Assembly: GCF_004135645.1 (NCBI RefSeq)
Contig: NZ_SDPW01000001.1
Span: 682,001 to 746,000 of the forward strand
Length of the DNA stretch: 64,000 nucleotides
Source: Senegalimassilia faecalis
GTDB lineage: Bacteria; Actinomycetota; Coriobacteriia; Coriobacteriales; Eggerthellaceae
Reading direction: 5' to 3'
The notes under the pieces are model-generated. The model was not told the DNA's origin. It saw only the letters and a program-made list of their open reading frames with translations, and did no database searches. The position numbers and the translations under genes are program-made. Position 1 is the stretch's first letter; each line of letters opens with the position of its first letter. Below are positions 38,773 to 48,600 of this stretch, one piece after another.

Positions 38773-39072
38773 CTCAACGTTGTAGCTGTCGGTAGCGCCA
38801 TCGTACAGGTGCGCGAGCGCGATGTGTGCACGCCCGCGATACACATCCACCAGCGCGTTGTAGCTGCCTTCGTAGATGCGGTCGACGGCAAGGCCCGTGG
38901 CGCCAAGGTAGTTTGCCAGCACATCGCCGACGATATCGTTGCCCGCCAGGATGCAGGTGGCCGCTTGCTGCGCGCCGGTTGCCCCCGGCGCTGCCGTTGC
39001 CGCCGCCGCATGAGCGCCCGGCGCAGCGCCCACCTGGCCAGACGCAGCCGGTATAGCAAACTGAAGACACAT
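38773..39072 (-). pseudogene. Remnant of a PBP-domain (ModE-associated) regulator
   Basis: In this frame about 60 residues, starting after an Ala-rich lead, read CILAGNDIVGDVLANYL, DRIYEGSYNALVDVYRGRAH and IALAHLYDGATDSYNVE. That pattern matches the periplasmic-binding-like domain fused to ModE-type helix-turn-helix regulators (G-S-x-x-A/G-L then A-H-L-x-D-x-x-x-x-x-Y-N). The DNA-binding half and the C-terminal half are both missing: the frame continues into recJ without homology. It is most simply a decayed gene fragment left of the phosphofructokinase gene. Confidence 0.6.
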
Positions 39073-39207
39073 TGAGCGGCCCGTTGTCTCAAGCTGCCGC
39101 GCACCATCGATGCTGCTCGTGCGAAGGCGGGGCGGCCTCGCGCAAATGGGGTTGCGGGTGTGCCATAATGGGGTTTCCTAACCTGAACTACTTTGCAGGA
39201 GCATCAC

Positions 39208-40410
39208 ATGGCCAACTGCCTTGTCGCCCAATCCGGCGGACCCACCGCCGTCATCAACGCCAGCTTGGCTGGCGTCATCCGCGCCAACCAGCTCAACCCG
39301 CTGTACGACCACGTCTTCGGCGGCCTGCACGGCATCGAAGGCACGCTCGAAGGCAACCTGTGCGACCTGACGTACCTGTCGGGCCGCGACATTGAGGTGC
39401 TGAAGCAAACGCCCTCAAGCGCGCTGGGCACGTGCCGCTACAAATTCTCCGAAGAGGCCGACTTCCAACGCCTCATCAACGTGATGGACGCCAACAACAT
39501 CGACACCATGTTCTACATCGGCGGCAACGGTTCCATGTCCACCGTGTCCACCATGGCAACATGGGCGGCCGAGCACGGCGTAAGCAAGCGCTTCATCGGC
39601 ATCCCGAAAACGGTGGACAACGACCTGGGCATCATGGACCACTGCCCCGGGTTCGCCAGCGCGGCGAAGGTGGCGTGCGAGATCACCCACGCCACGCGCA
39701 TGGACTACGACGCCTACACGCGCCCCGAGGTGTTCGTGCTTGAAACCATGGGCCGCGACGCAGGCTGGCTTGCGGCCAGCACGTTCATGACCGGCGACGT
39801 TGACCTGCTGGTGCTGCCCGAAGTGGATTTCCGCCGCAGCATTTTCCTGGAACAGGTGCGCGCAAAGATGGAGCAGCAAGGCAGCTGCTACGTGGTCATT
39901 TCCGAAGGCGCGCGCTGGTACGACGGCACGTACCTGTCCGCGAACGGCAAAGCGGCCGATGGGCTGGGCCACGCCATGCTCGGCGGCACGGCCGGGCGTT
40001 TGAAGTCCATGATCGTGGAAGCGGGCATCGCACCGCGCTGCGTGGTGCAGGATTTGTCGCGCGTGGCGCGCTCCAGCAACTTCGCCATGAGCCTGGTTGA
40101 CTTTGAAGAAGCCTATGACCTGGGAGTTTGCGCGCATATGCGCAGCTTCGACCCCACGTTTACCGGCAAGGTGGTGGGCATCTTGCGCGGCGCCACCGAA
40201 GACGGCGGCTACAACGCCGAGTTCTTCGCATGCGACGCAGCGCAGGTAGCAAACTACGTCAAGCGCTTCCCCACCGAGTGGATCCTGCCGAACTACCAGG
40301 GCATCACGCAGGAAGCCATGGACTACTTCCGCCCGCTTATCCAAGGCGAGCCGAAGCTCATCTGCGAAAACGGCATCCCCGTCACGCTGAAGCCGTTCAA
40401 CCGGCGATAG
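39208..40410 (+). CDS. 6-phosphofructokinase family protein (phosphoryl donor uncertain)
   Basis: 400 aa from the ATG at 39208 (GCAGGAGCATCAC upstream). The PFK fold is clear: SGGPTAVINASL at the N-terminus, YIGGNGSMSTV at the donor site, IPKTVDNDL with the catalytic Asp, and METMGRDAGWLA. In ATP enzymes the donor loop is GGDGS and the catalytic segment PGTIDND; pyrophosphate enzymes have GGDDS and PKTIDND. This protein has Gly at the first discriminating position but Lys at the second, so the donor cannot be read directly. It phosphorylates fructose 6-phosphate in glycolysis. The gene is monocistronic. Confidence 0.92.
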   Translation: MANCLVAQSGGPTAVINASLAGVIRANQLNPLYDHVFGGLHGIEGTLEGNLCDLTYLSGRDIEVLKQTPSSALGTCRYKFSEEADFQRLINVMDANNIDTMFYIGGNGSMSTVSTMATWAAEHGVSKRFIGIPKTVDNDLGIMDHCPGFASAAKVACEITHATRMDYDAYTRPEVFVLETMGRDAGWLAASTFMTGDVDLLVLPEVDFRRSIFLEQVRAKMEQQGSCYVVISEGARWYDGTYLSANGKAADGLGHAMLGGTAGRLKSMIVEAGIAPRCVVQDLSRVARSSNFAMSLVDFEEAYDLGVCAHMRSFDPTFTGKVVGILRGATEDGGYNAEFFACDAAQVANYVKRFPTEWILPNYQGITQEAMDYFRPLIQGEPKLICENGIPVTLKPFNRR

Positions 40411-40489
40411 CGGGTAGTGCGCGGCCGAAGCGGTTTGATACGACTTGCCAACGATCCGTACGCCGTAGGCGCCGTATGATTTCAACCGA

Positions 40490-40527
40490 AATTCGTAGGG
40501 TCGAGTTTTCGCTCCGCCCTACGAATT
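40490..40527. repeat. TTTCGCT-family hairpin between convergent genes
   Basis: AATTCGTAGGG(TC)GAG pairs with CTC(CG)CCCTACGAATT around a TTTTCG loop, with one small internal mismatch. It is the third clear member of the family (see 11743-11766 and 31921-31942), placed 80 bases after the phosphofructokinase gene. Confidence 0.7.
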
Positions 40528-40696
40528 TCATTCCCTAGCGATTCCTATAAACAGGTTACTGGATACCGCTTCATGGGGAAGTTCCCAGGTCAGGAGCTTG
40601 CCTGCGTGGGGTAGGTTGCGCAGCAGCGGGTCGCCCGCCAGCGCGGTGTCGGGGTTTTTGTGCGACCATGCTAGCACGTCTGAGGATAAGCCACAG

Positions 40697-41653
40697 CTAG
40701 AACGTGATGCCGAAGGCGGTGATGATAAGGCCCCAGCACACGCCCGTAGCCCACAGGCCTGCCAGCACGATAAGGTTTTGGCGCACCTGGCGGTTCGTGC
40801 GGAACAGCACAAGCAGGCCCACGCCCGCCGACACCAGAAGGCCCGCCATCATGGCGCCGGCACCCAGCGCGCCATCGACGTACAGCTGCGCGATGACCAC
40901 GCTGGCCGCACAGTTCGGGATAAGGCCCACCAGCGCCGAGCCGAACACCGACAGCACCGGGTTGCTGCCCAAAAACGCCCCGATGGCATCTTCGCCGACC
41001 ACTTCAAGCGCACCGTCGAGCACAAGCGTGATCAGGAAGATGAACACGGTGATCTGCGCCGTATGCTTCAACGCGCTGCGCAGGATGGAGCCGTGCTCGT
41101 GATGGTGTTCGTGCTCCTCGTCGTGCTGGTAATCGTAGGCAAGCTCGGGGTTCTGCTCGCAGGCATCGCATTCGCCGTTGCAGTGGCAGTGGTCGCGCTC
41201 GCATAGCTCGTGGATACGCAGCTTCTCGCGATCTCGTCGCGCCAAGCGCACGGCGGCGTCCACCACAAAGCCCATGATCATGCCGATCATCAGCTTCACG
41301 CCCATGATCTTCAGAATGGTCATGGGGTCAACTTGCTCGGCCAGGAAAATGGGCAACATCTCGTCGGACGTGGACAGAAACGCCGCGAACAGCGTGCCCA
41401 GCGTGATGACGCGGCCCGCCCACAGCGTTGCAGCCGCCGCCGAGAAGCCGCATTGCGGCACGATGCCCACCACGGCGCCCACCACCGGGCCCGCCGCGCC
41501 GGCGCGACGCACGGCCTCTTCGGCCTTGTCGCCCGCCTTGTGCTCCAGCCATTCCATGGCCAAATACGTTACGAACAGAAAAGGGATAAGGTACAGCGTG
41601 TCCTCGATGGAGTGCTCGAGGACGTGCCCGACGAGATGCGTGATGTCTTCCAT
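40697..41653 (-). CDS. Putative manganese/arsenic exporter (DUF2899 / ArsP_2-like permease)
   Basis: 318 aa, about nine to ten membrane helices in two halves. The first half has GIVPQCGFSAAAATLWAGR and the second has GLIPNCAASVVIAQLY: the paired P-x-C-x-x-S motifs of the DUF2899 permeases annotated as putative manganese transporters or arsenic efflux proteins. The central loop (about 160-200) is Cys/His-rich (CERDHCHCNGECDACEQ and EHEHHHEHG) and should bind metal. A 9-1-9 palindrome 36 bases upstream is a candidate operator. The exact ion is unknown; divalent-metal or organoarsenical export fits. Confidence 0.85.
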   Translation of the reverse strand: MEDITHLVGHVLEHSIEDTLYLIPFLFVTYLAMEWLEHKAGDKAEEAVRRAGAAGPVVGAVVGIVPQCGFSAAAATLWAGRVITLGTLFAAFLSTSDEMLPIFLAEQVDPMTILKIMGVKLMIGMIMGFVVDAAVRLARRDREKLRIHELCERDHCHCNGECDACEQNPELAYDYQHDEEHEHHHEHGSILRSALKHTAQITVFIFLITLVLDGALEVVGEDAIGAFLGSNPVLSVFGSALVGLIPNCAASVVIAQLYVDGALGAGAMMAGLLVSAGVGLLVLFRTNRQVRQNLIVLAGLWATGVCWGLIITAFGITF

Positions 41654-41688
41654 GAACCTTGCCTTGCGATCGAAAGATGCCTTTGCCC

Positions 41689-41707
41689 GCGCATGCGTCG
41701 CATGCGC
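41689..41707. promoter_or_regulatory. 9-1-9 inverted repeat upstream of the DUF2899 exporter
   Basis: GCGCATGCG-T-CGCATGCGC is a perfect palindrome around one base, centred about 45 bases before the ATG at 41653. It suits a metal-responsive repressor site. Confidence 0.45.
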
Positions 41708-41985
41708 TCCATGTATCAGGTTCCCAGTTTACAGAACGCGTCAAGCGAACATGAAGAAACCGTGAACGGTAGTTAACTTTCCCGACTTTTACCCTCTGCG
41801 GCCTGGGGTGCCTTGCGGCCCACAGCGCCGAACCATCATCGACGGATGAACAAGTTCCAGGGGGCGTTCAACCGACGCCTGCGCGAACGTGAACGGGTTC
41901 CTTGAACCCGTTCACGCGGAGCGCCCGCCCTACTGCTGGAACGCGAACGGGTTCCAGTGGGCGTTCGCCCAGCTTGCGATTTGCG

Positions 41986-42013
41986 ACGGGCCCGGGATCT
42001 CTCCCGGGCCCGT
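41986..42013. terminator. Hairpin after the giant-protein operon
   Basis: A 12-bp perfect stem ACGGGCCCGGGA/TCCCGGGCCCGT with a 4-base loop lies about 70 bases beyond the stop of the gene ending at 42082. No T-tract is seen. Confidence 0.55.
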
Positions 42014-42081
42014 GAGGGTGTTGTCCGATCAACCTTCGCCTGGTGTCGAGGGCGGCAAACGAAGCTGCGCAAGGCGGCTGG

Positions 42082-42633
42082 CTAGGCCAGCGCCTCCTTC
42101 AGCTGGTCGATGCCGTCGAACGGGGTTTCGTTGTTCCCGTTTTGGCGGTCGATCTTGATGACCGTGCCCTTCCATGTGGGGTCCTTGCGCTGGGCCGCCG
42201 AGCTTGCAGCCGCGTCGTCGGCGGGCTTGCAGCCTTCGTCATCGTGCTCCTTGAACTCGTCGGTTCGCACGACGAAACGGTAGTCGAACTTCTTGCGGTC
42301 CGGCAGGCCCTTCGAGTCGAAGCCGTACTTCAGCTGGCCGAGCATGCCGCGCATGGCCTCGACCGCGCCGGCCTCCCCGATGCTCACCATGCCGAGTTCG
42401 CTGCTGTACAGCGACTTCGGGGACACGTACAGGGTGCGGATCTGACGACGGCGACGCTCCTCGAAGCGGACGATGATCGCGGCGATGGCCACGATGCCGA
42501 CCCACCACACGATCGCCAACGTCAGGTCGAGCGGGCTATCGATGCGGTTGAAGCCCAAGTGATACCACAGCACCAGCAGCAGCGCCGCAACGACGGCCGC
42601 CGCGCCCAGTACCAGATAGTTGCTTTTCCTCAT
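42082..42633 (-). CDS. Small bitopic/polytopic membrane protein downstream of giant surface protein
   Basis: 183 aa from the ATG at 42633, with GGAGG in the last codons of the giant gene and a 4-base gap to its stop. Two hydrophobic helices (about 7-25 and 34-52) are followed by EERRRRQIRTLYVSPKSLYSS and a soluble C-terminal part containing KYGFDSKGLPDRKKFDYRFVVRTDEF. I do not recognise the family. The tight coupling to the giant MBG-repeat protein suggests a role in its export, anchoring or quality control. This is inference from position only. Confidence 0.75.
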   Translation of the reverse strand: MRKSNYLVLGAAAVVAALLLVLWYHLGFNRIDSPLDLTLAIVWWVGIVAIAAIIVRFEERRRRQIRTLYVSPKSLYSSELGMVSIGEAGAVEAMRGMLGQLKYGFDSKGLPDRKKFDYRFVVRTDEFKEHDDEGCKPADDAAASSAAQRKDPTWKGTVIKIDRQNGNNETPFDGIDQLKEALA

Positions 42634-42637
42634 GGCC

Positions 42638-45600
42638 CTAAGCCTCCATTCCGGCGGGCTTGGCGGCGGGAGACCCCGAGGGGTCCTTTTCGTCGCCATC
42701 GCCCAAGACATCGTTCATGTCGTTACGCAGCTTACGCTCATGGTTCTTGCGGCGAAGCGCCACCGCAAGGCCGTAGGCGGCCGTCAGGGCCATGCCGATG
42801 ATCATGTACCAGTGCACCCAGCAATGATCGGCCGACGACTCCCTGCCCAACGGGTTCTCGGCGTCGTAAATCCGCTCCTCCCCGACCGGGTTATCGGCCT
42901 CGGGACTGCCCATCACCGACTCGTACGCGCCCTCAAGTGCATCGGCAACCGCATCAAGCGGGCTGGCTGCCGCAGGCGCCGGGGCCGAAGCCGACGAGCC
43001 GGGCGCGGGCGTCGTGCCATCCGGAGTCGAAGCCGGGGCGGGCGTCGTGCCGTCGCCCGGGGTCGGCGTGGGCGTAGGCGCCGGGGGCACCGGAGCCGGC
43101 GTGACCGTCAACGTGCCCAGGTGCTCGTCGATGGCGTAGTTGGCAGCAGCGACATCGCCCCACGTGATGCGGTAGGTGTTCTCCGAGCTGCCCACCTCGG
43201 TCTGGCTGCCGGTGGTGGCGGCCGTGACGCGATCATCGCCCTGCAGGCCCTCGATCGTCAGCTTGCCGTTCACAAGCTCGCTGCCGTCGTAGATCTTCGA
43301 GTCGCTGCCCGTGGCCACCGTCAGCGGCGCGGGCGTGATGCGGTACGCGCGTTCGACGCTACCGGCATAGTTGCCCTTGCCGGCAACGATCACGGTCACC
43401 TCGCCGACGTTCTTCACGTCGCCGGAGTAGGAAAGCTCGTAATCGTGGCCCTTCACCAGCGCCTTGCCGTCCTTATCGACCACCTCGGGCTCGAAGCGCT
43501 GATCGGCGCCGTTGTACACCGTGTCGGTCAGATAGCCGACCGTCACGCCGCCGAACGCGCCGACGTCATCGGGATCGACGGACTGCGCCGACACCGTCAA
43601 CGTGCCGAGGCTCTCCTCGATCGTATAGTTCGCCGCCTTCGCGCCACCGTCCCAAACCAGCTCGTAGCCGTTCACGCTGGAGCCGACCTTGGTCTGGCTA
43701 CCGACCACCTTGAACTCGACGGTCTCGCCGTTGACCAGGCCGTCGACCTTACCGCCGGCGGTCAGGGGCTTGCCATCGTAGACCTTGTTGGCGCTTTCGG
43801 TGGCCACCGTCAGCGGCGCAGGCACGATCTGGTACGCAACGTCGACGCTGCCGGCGTAGTCACCCTTGCCGATCACCGTCACCGTGACGGCGCCCGCGTC
43901 GGTTGCGTTCCCGGAGTACGTCAACTCGTAGTCGACGCCCTCGACCAGCACCTTATCGCCGTCCTTCACGACCGGCTTCTTCTGCTGGGCCTTGCCGCTA
44001 TACACAACGTCGGCCGGAGCCTGGACGGTCATATCGGCCGCGGCGATCTGCTTGGCCGTGACGCTCAGCACGCCCTCGTCCTTGGAGATGGCGTAGTTGT
44101 CCGCGTTGAAGCCCTCGCCCTCGATGTAGGTAATCACATTCGCCACCTTGCCGTCGGAAACATGGGCGGCGCTGCCCGTGGCGCGGACGTCGGAGACCTG
44201 GCCGTCGACGAAGCCCTTATCGCCGAGCTGATTCCAGCCGGCCACATCGGGCCTGGTGAGCGCGGTGCCGTCGAACACTTTCGAGGCGCTTTCGCTCTTC
44301 AGGTCGACCGCGCGCTTGGTGATGGACAGCTGCTGCGAGCCATATACGTAGCCCCCGTAGTTGGCCGGGCTGGACGCGCGAAGCTGAACCGTCGCGGAAT
44401 CGGCCACGTCAATCGCCGTGAGCGAGCCGGGGTCGGTCGTCCAGTTCTCGCCGTCAAGGCTGTACTCGATGGTCACCGCATCCTGCGTCGGGACCGTCGC
44501 GGAAGCGGCCTTCGCCGCAAGCGGCTTGCCGTCATAGACCTTGGAGACGGAGACGCCGCTCAGCGCGATATTCCCCTCCACCTTGGCCGCAGCCACTTCC
44601 AGCGACCCGATGACATCGGCGCCGTGGGTGTAGTTGCCCTCCTTCGCGGACTTGTCGAACGCGATCGCGTATGCGTTCGCGCTGAAACCCGCATCGGTCT
44701 GGCTACCGGTCACGGAAAGCGACGCCTCCTCGCCGTTGACCAGGCCGACAATCTTGCCGGGCGCCGTCAGCGCGGTGCCGTCGTAGACCTTGAAGGCCCC
44801 TTCGGTCACGACATGGTACTCGGCGGGCGCGATCTTGATGGCGCCGGCCTGCTTCTCGATATCCAGCTTGTTGGTGACGTCCTCGCCCTGGGCGTTGACG
44901 ATGACCAGCTCGTCGACCGAAGCGGTCACGCCCGCCCCGTCGGTCGCGTCGGTCGCCGTGGCGTTGGAGCGCGCAGCCTTCACCGAATAGCCCTCGGGCA
45001 GGCCGGACACGGTCACATCGACGCCGTGGGCCTGGCCGTCATAGACGCCGGAATAGCTGCCGGGCGTCGCGACCACGCGGCCGGCGAACTCGGCGATGGT
45101 CAGCTTACCGATGGATTCGGAAACCGTGTAGTTCGCCTGCTTGGCGGTGGCGCCCACCGCCGCCCAGTCGATGGCGTAGGAGTTGTCGCTCGTGCCCACC
45201 TCGGTCTGGGAGCCGGTGGTCTCGAAGGGCGCGGACTCGCCGTTGACGAAGCCGGAGACGGAGCCGGCGGCGGTCAGGGGCTCGCCGTTGTAGACCCTGG
45301 AGGCGCTTTCGGTGGCCACCGTCAGCGGCGCGGGCGCGATGCGGTACGTGCGCTCGACGCTGCCGGCGTAGTTGCCCTGGCCGGTGACGGTCACCGTGAT
45401 GACGCCCGTCACGTTGGTGAAGTCATCGGTGCCGTAGGACACCGTGTAGTCGGCGCCCTCCATCAGGACCTTCTCCCCGTCCTTCACCTCGGGAGTCCAC
45501 TTGTGCTCCTTGCCGTCGTAGACCAAGTCGCTCGGGCTGGAAACCATCATGTCGGCGGAGGAGGCGATATCCTTCGCGACGACGGACAGCTCGCCCTCGC

Positions 45601-48600
45601 TCTTCTCGATGGCGAAGTTGCTTGCCTTGAAGCCGTCCTTCCAGGTGTAGGCGATGGTGTTGGGAACCTTGCCCTCGGCCACCGTCATGACCTTGCCGAC
45701 CGCCTTCAGGTCATCGACCTGGCTACGGAACAGGGCATCGGCGCCCTGGACCGCCACCGCGTCATCGGACTGGTACGCGCCGTTGTACACGAACTCGCGC
45801 GTGTTGGACGCAAGCTTCACGGAAGCGGGCGTGATCTGGTACTCCCTTGAAACGGATCCGGTGTAGTCGCCGATGCCCGCAATGGTCACCTTGATGGCGC
45901 CCGTGACGTTGACGAAATCATCGGTGCTGTAGGTCACCGCGTAATCGCGACCCTCGACGAGTGAGTTGCCGTCCTTGCCGGTGACCACGGGAATCCACTT
46001 ATGCTCGCGCGCGTCGTAGACGACGTCGCTCGGAGCGCTGACCTTCACCCCGGCATATGCGCCCGGGGTCGGGTCGTCCGGGTTGATGGACTGCGCGCTC
46101 ACCGTCAGCGTGCCGTACCTATAGGCTATGTCGTAGTTCTCCACCTTCGTGCTACCGTTGCCGGGCTTTGCGGCGAAGGTGTTCTTGCTGGAGCCCACGG
46201 AGGTCTGGAAGCCGAAGAAGTCGTAGCCGAACTCCTCGCCGGAGGCAAGCGAGCCGTCTTCCACGCTGACCTTGCGTTCGGTGAGCGCGGTGCCGTCGTA
46301 GACCTTGGAGGCGTCGCCGGAGGCAAGCGTCACCGGGCGCTTGGTCACCACAAGCGAGGCCTTGCCGGTTGCCACGTTGCCGAACTGGTCGGTGACGTCC
46401 TGGCCGGCGGCGTTCGTGATGATATAGGAATCGACCTCAGCCGTAACGTACCCGGCATCGGTGATGGAGCCCTTGGTCTTAGTCGAAAGGGAGAAGCCTG
46501 CAGGCACGCCGATCACGTTGACCCCGGCGCTTTCGAGGGCCGTGCCGTCGTAGACCTTAGTGCCGCCTTGCGGGATCACCACGATGCCGGCCATGCTCTT
46601 GGTGACCTCGAGCGTTCCGAGATTCTCCTCGACCGTGTAGTTCTCCCCCTTCGCGTTGTCGTCCCACACCAGCTCGTAGCCGTTTTCGCTCGTGCCGACG
46701 GTGGTCTGGCTGCCGGTGGTCTTGAAGGTGGCGGCCTCGCCGTTCACGAAGCCGGACGCCTTGCCCTCGGCCGTCAGCGCCTGGCCGTCGTAGGGCTTGG
46801 AGGCGTTCGGGGTGGCCACCGTCAGCTTCGCCGGCTCAACCTTGATGGTGCCGTCGACGAACTTGACATTCAGCTTGGAGGTGACATCCTCGCCCTGGGC
46901 GTTCCTGATGACCAGCACGTCGGCCGTGGCCGCCACCTCGCCGTCGGAGACGTTCGTCGCCGTCGCGCTGGACGCGGCGGCCTCGAGCGTGTAGCCCTCG
47001 GGCAGGGCGCCGACCGCCACGGTCGCGCCATGGGCTGCGCCGTCGTAGGTGAACGTGCCACCCGTGGTGGTCACGACCACCTCGTCGGCAGACTCGGTGA
47101 CGGTCAGCTTGCCGACGGTCTCGGAGACCGTGTAGTTCGCCTGCTTGGCGGTGGCGTCTGCCGCCACCCAGTCGATGGCGTAGGAGTTGTCGCTCGTGCC
47201 CACCTCGGTCTGGGAGCCGGTGGTCTCGAAGGGCGCGGACTCGCCGTTGACGAAGCCGGAGACGGAGCCGGCGGCGGTCAGGGGCTTGCCGTTGTAGACC
47301 CCGGAGGCGCTCGGCGTGGTAACCGTCAGCGGCGCGGGCGCGATGAGATACGTCACGTCGACGCTACCGGCATAGTTGCCCTTGCCGGTCACGGTCACGG
47401 TCACCGTACCCGCATCGGTCGTGTTCCCGGAGTACGTCAGCTCGTAGTCGACGCCTTCTGCCAGCACCTTTTCGCCGTCCTTCACGATCGGCTTCTGCTG
47501 CTGAGCCTTGCCGTTGTAGGTCACATCGGGCAGGGTGTCGACCGTCATCTGGGCGATGCCCTTCGGCGTGACGGTCAGCGTGCCGTTGTTCTGCGCGACG
47601 ATGGAGTAGTTGCCTTCCTTGGCGGTATCCCACGTGATGCCCGACACCGTGTTGGCAGAAGACCCGACCTCGGTCTGGGAACCCTGGGTTTGGGCGGTCG
47701 CGGTCTCGTCGCCGACAAGGCCCTCGATCGTCGCGCCCGCGGTCAAGGCTTCGCCGTCATAGACCTTGGAAGCGCTGTCCGCATTCACGGTCAGCGGAGC
47801 CTTCGTGATCTCGTACGCCTTCACGCACGTACCCGTGTAGCTGCCCGTGCCGGCGATCGTCACGTTGACGACCTTCACGTTCACGAAGTCATCGGTGTCG
47901 TAGGTCACCGTGTAATCGCGGCCCTCGACGAGCTTGTTACCGTCCTTGTCGGTGACCACGGGAGCCCACTTGTGATCCGCGCCATCGTAGACATGGTCGT
48001 TCGGCTCGCTGATCGCGACGCCCTTATAGGAATCCGGGTTCTGCGGATCGGGCGCGATGGACTGAGCCGTCACCGTAAGGGTGCCGACATGCTCGCCGAT
48101 GATGTTGTAGTTGTTCTCCGCACCGGCCTTGAGCTGGTAGGAGATCGCATTATCGGAGGAGCCGACCTCAGTCTGCGAGCCCACCGCGTGCACCTGGCCA
48201 TCGCCGGCAAGGTCGGTCCAGATGAAGCCCGTGTCAGGACGATTCGGGCCCATGTCGACCCAGTCCTTCGCAAGGGGCGTACCGTCGTATACCTTGGACG
48301 CGCTGGCAGACGTCAGCTCGACATCGCGTTTCTGGATGGTAAGGGTCTGCTCCGCATACTTATAGCCGCTGTAGTTCGCAGCGGAAGCGCGAACCTCGAC
48401 GGTCAGGACGCCGGCGTTGATTGCCGCGATCGCGGAAGCGTTGCTGTGCCACTCGGTATCGGCGCCGCCCATGACGCGATACTCAAGGTTCACGTTGGTT
48501 CCCTTAACGGAAGCCGAAGCCGCCGCGGCGCCCGTCTCATGCGAGGACGCATCATATATATAGGTAGCGTTGTTCGGAGTGATGGTGATGCCATCCTCAG

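Larger units (their letters stand above)
41654..42081. other. 428-bp gene-free stretch rich in hairpins
   Basis: It contains the candidate operator at 41689-41707, a perfect 13-bp stem (CGTGAACGGGTTC and complement, 41888-41916), a GCGAACG/CGTTCGC pair (41943-41968), two copies of GTTCCAG-x-GGGCGTTC, and the GC-rich hairpin at 41986-42013. No coding frame is credible. Confidence 0.55.

Noticed and set aside
42638-43100. LPXTG sortase signal at the C-terminus of the giant protein
   Set aside because: No LPxTG-like motif precedes the TM helix, and the cytoplasmic tail is about 45 residues, far longer than in sortase substrates.
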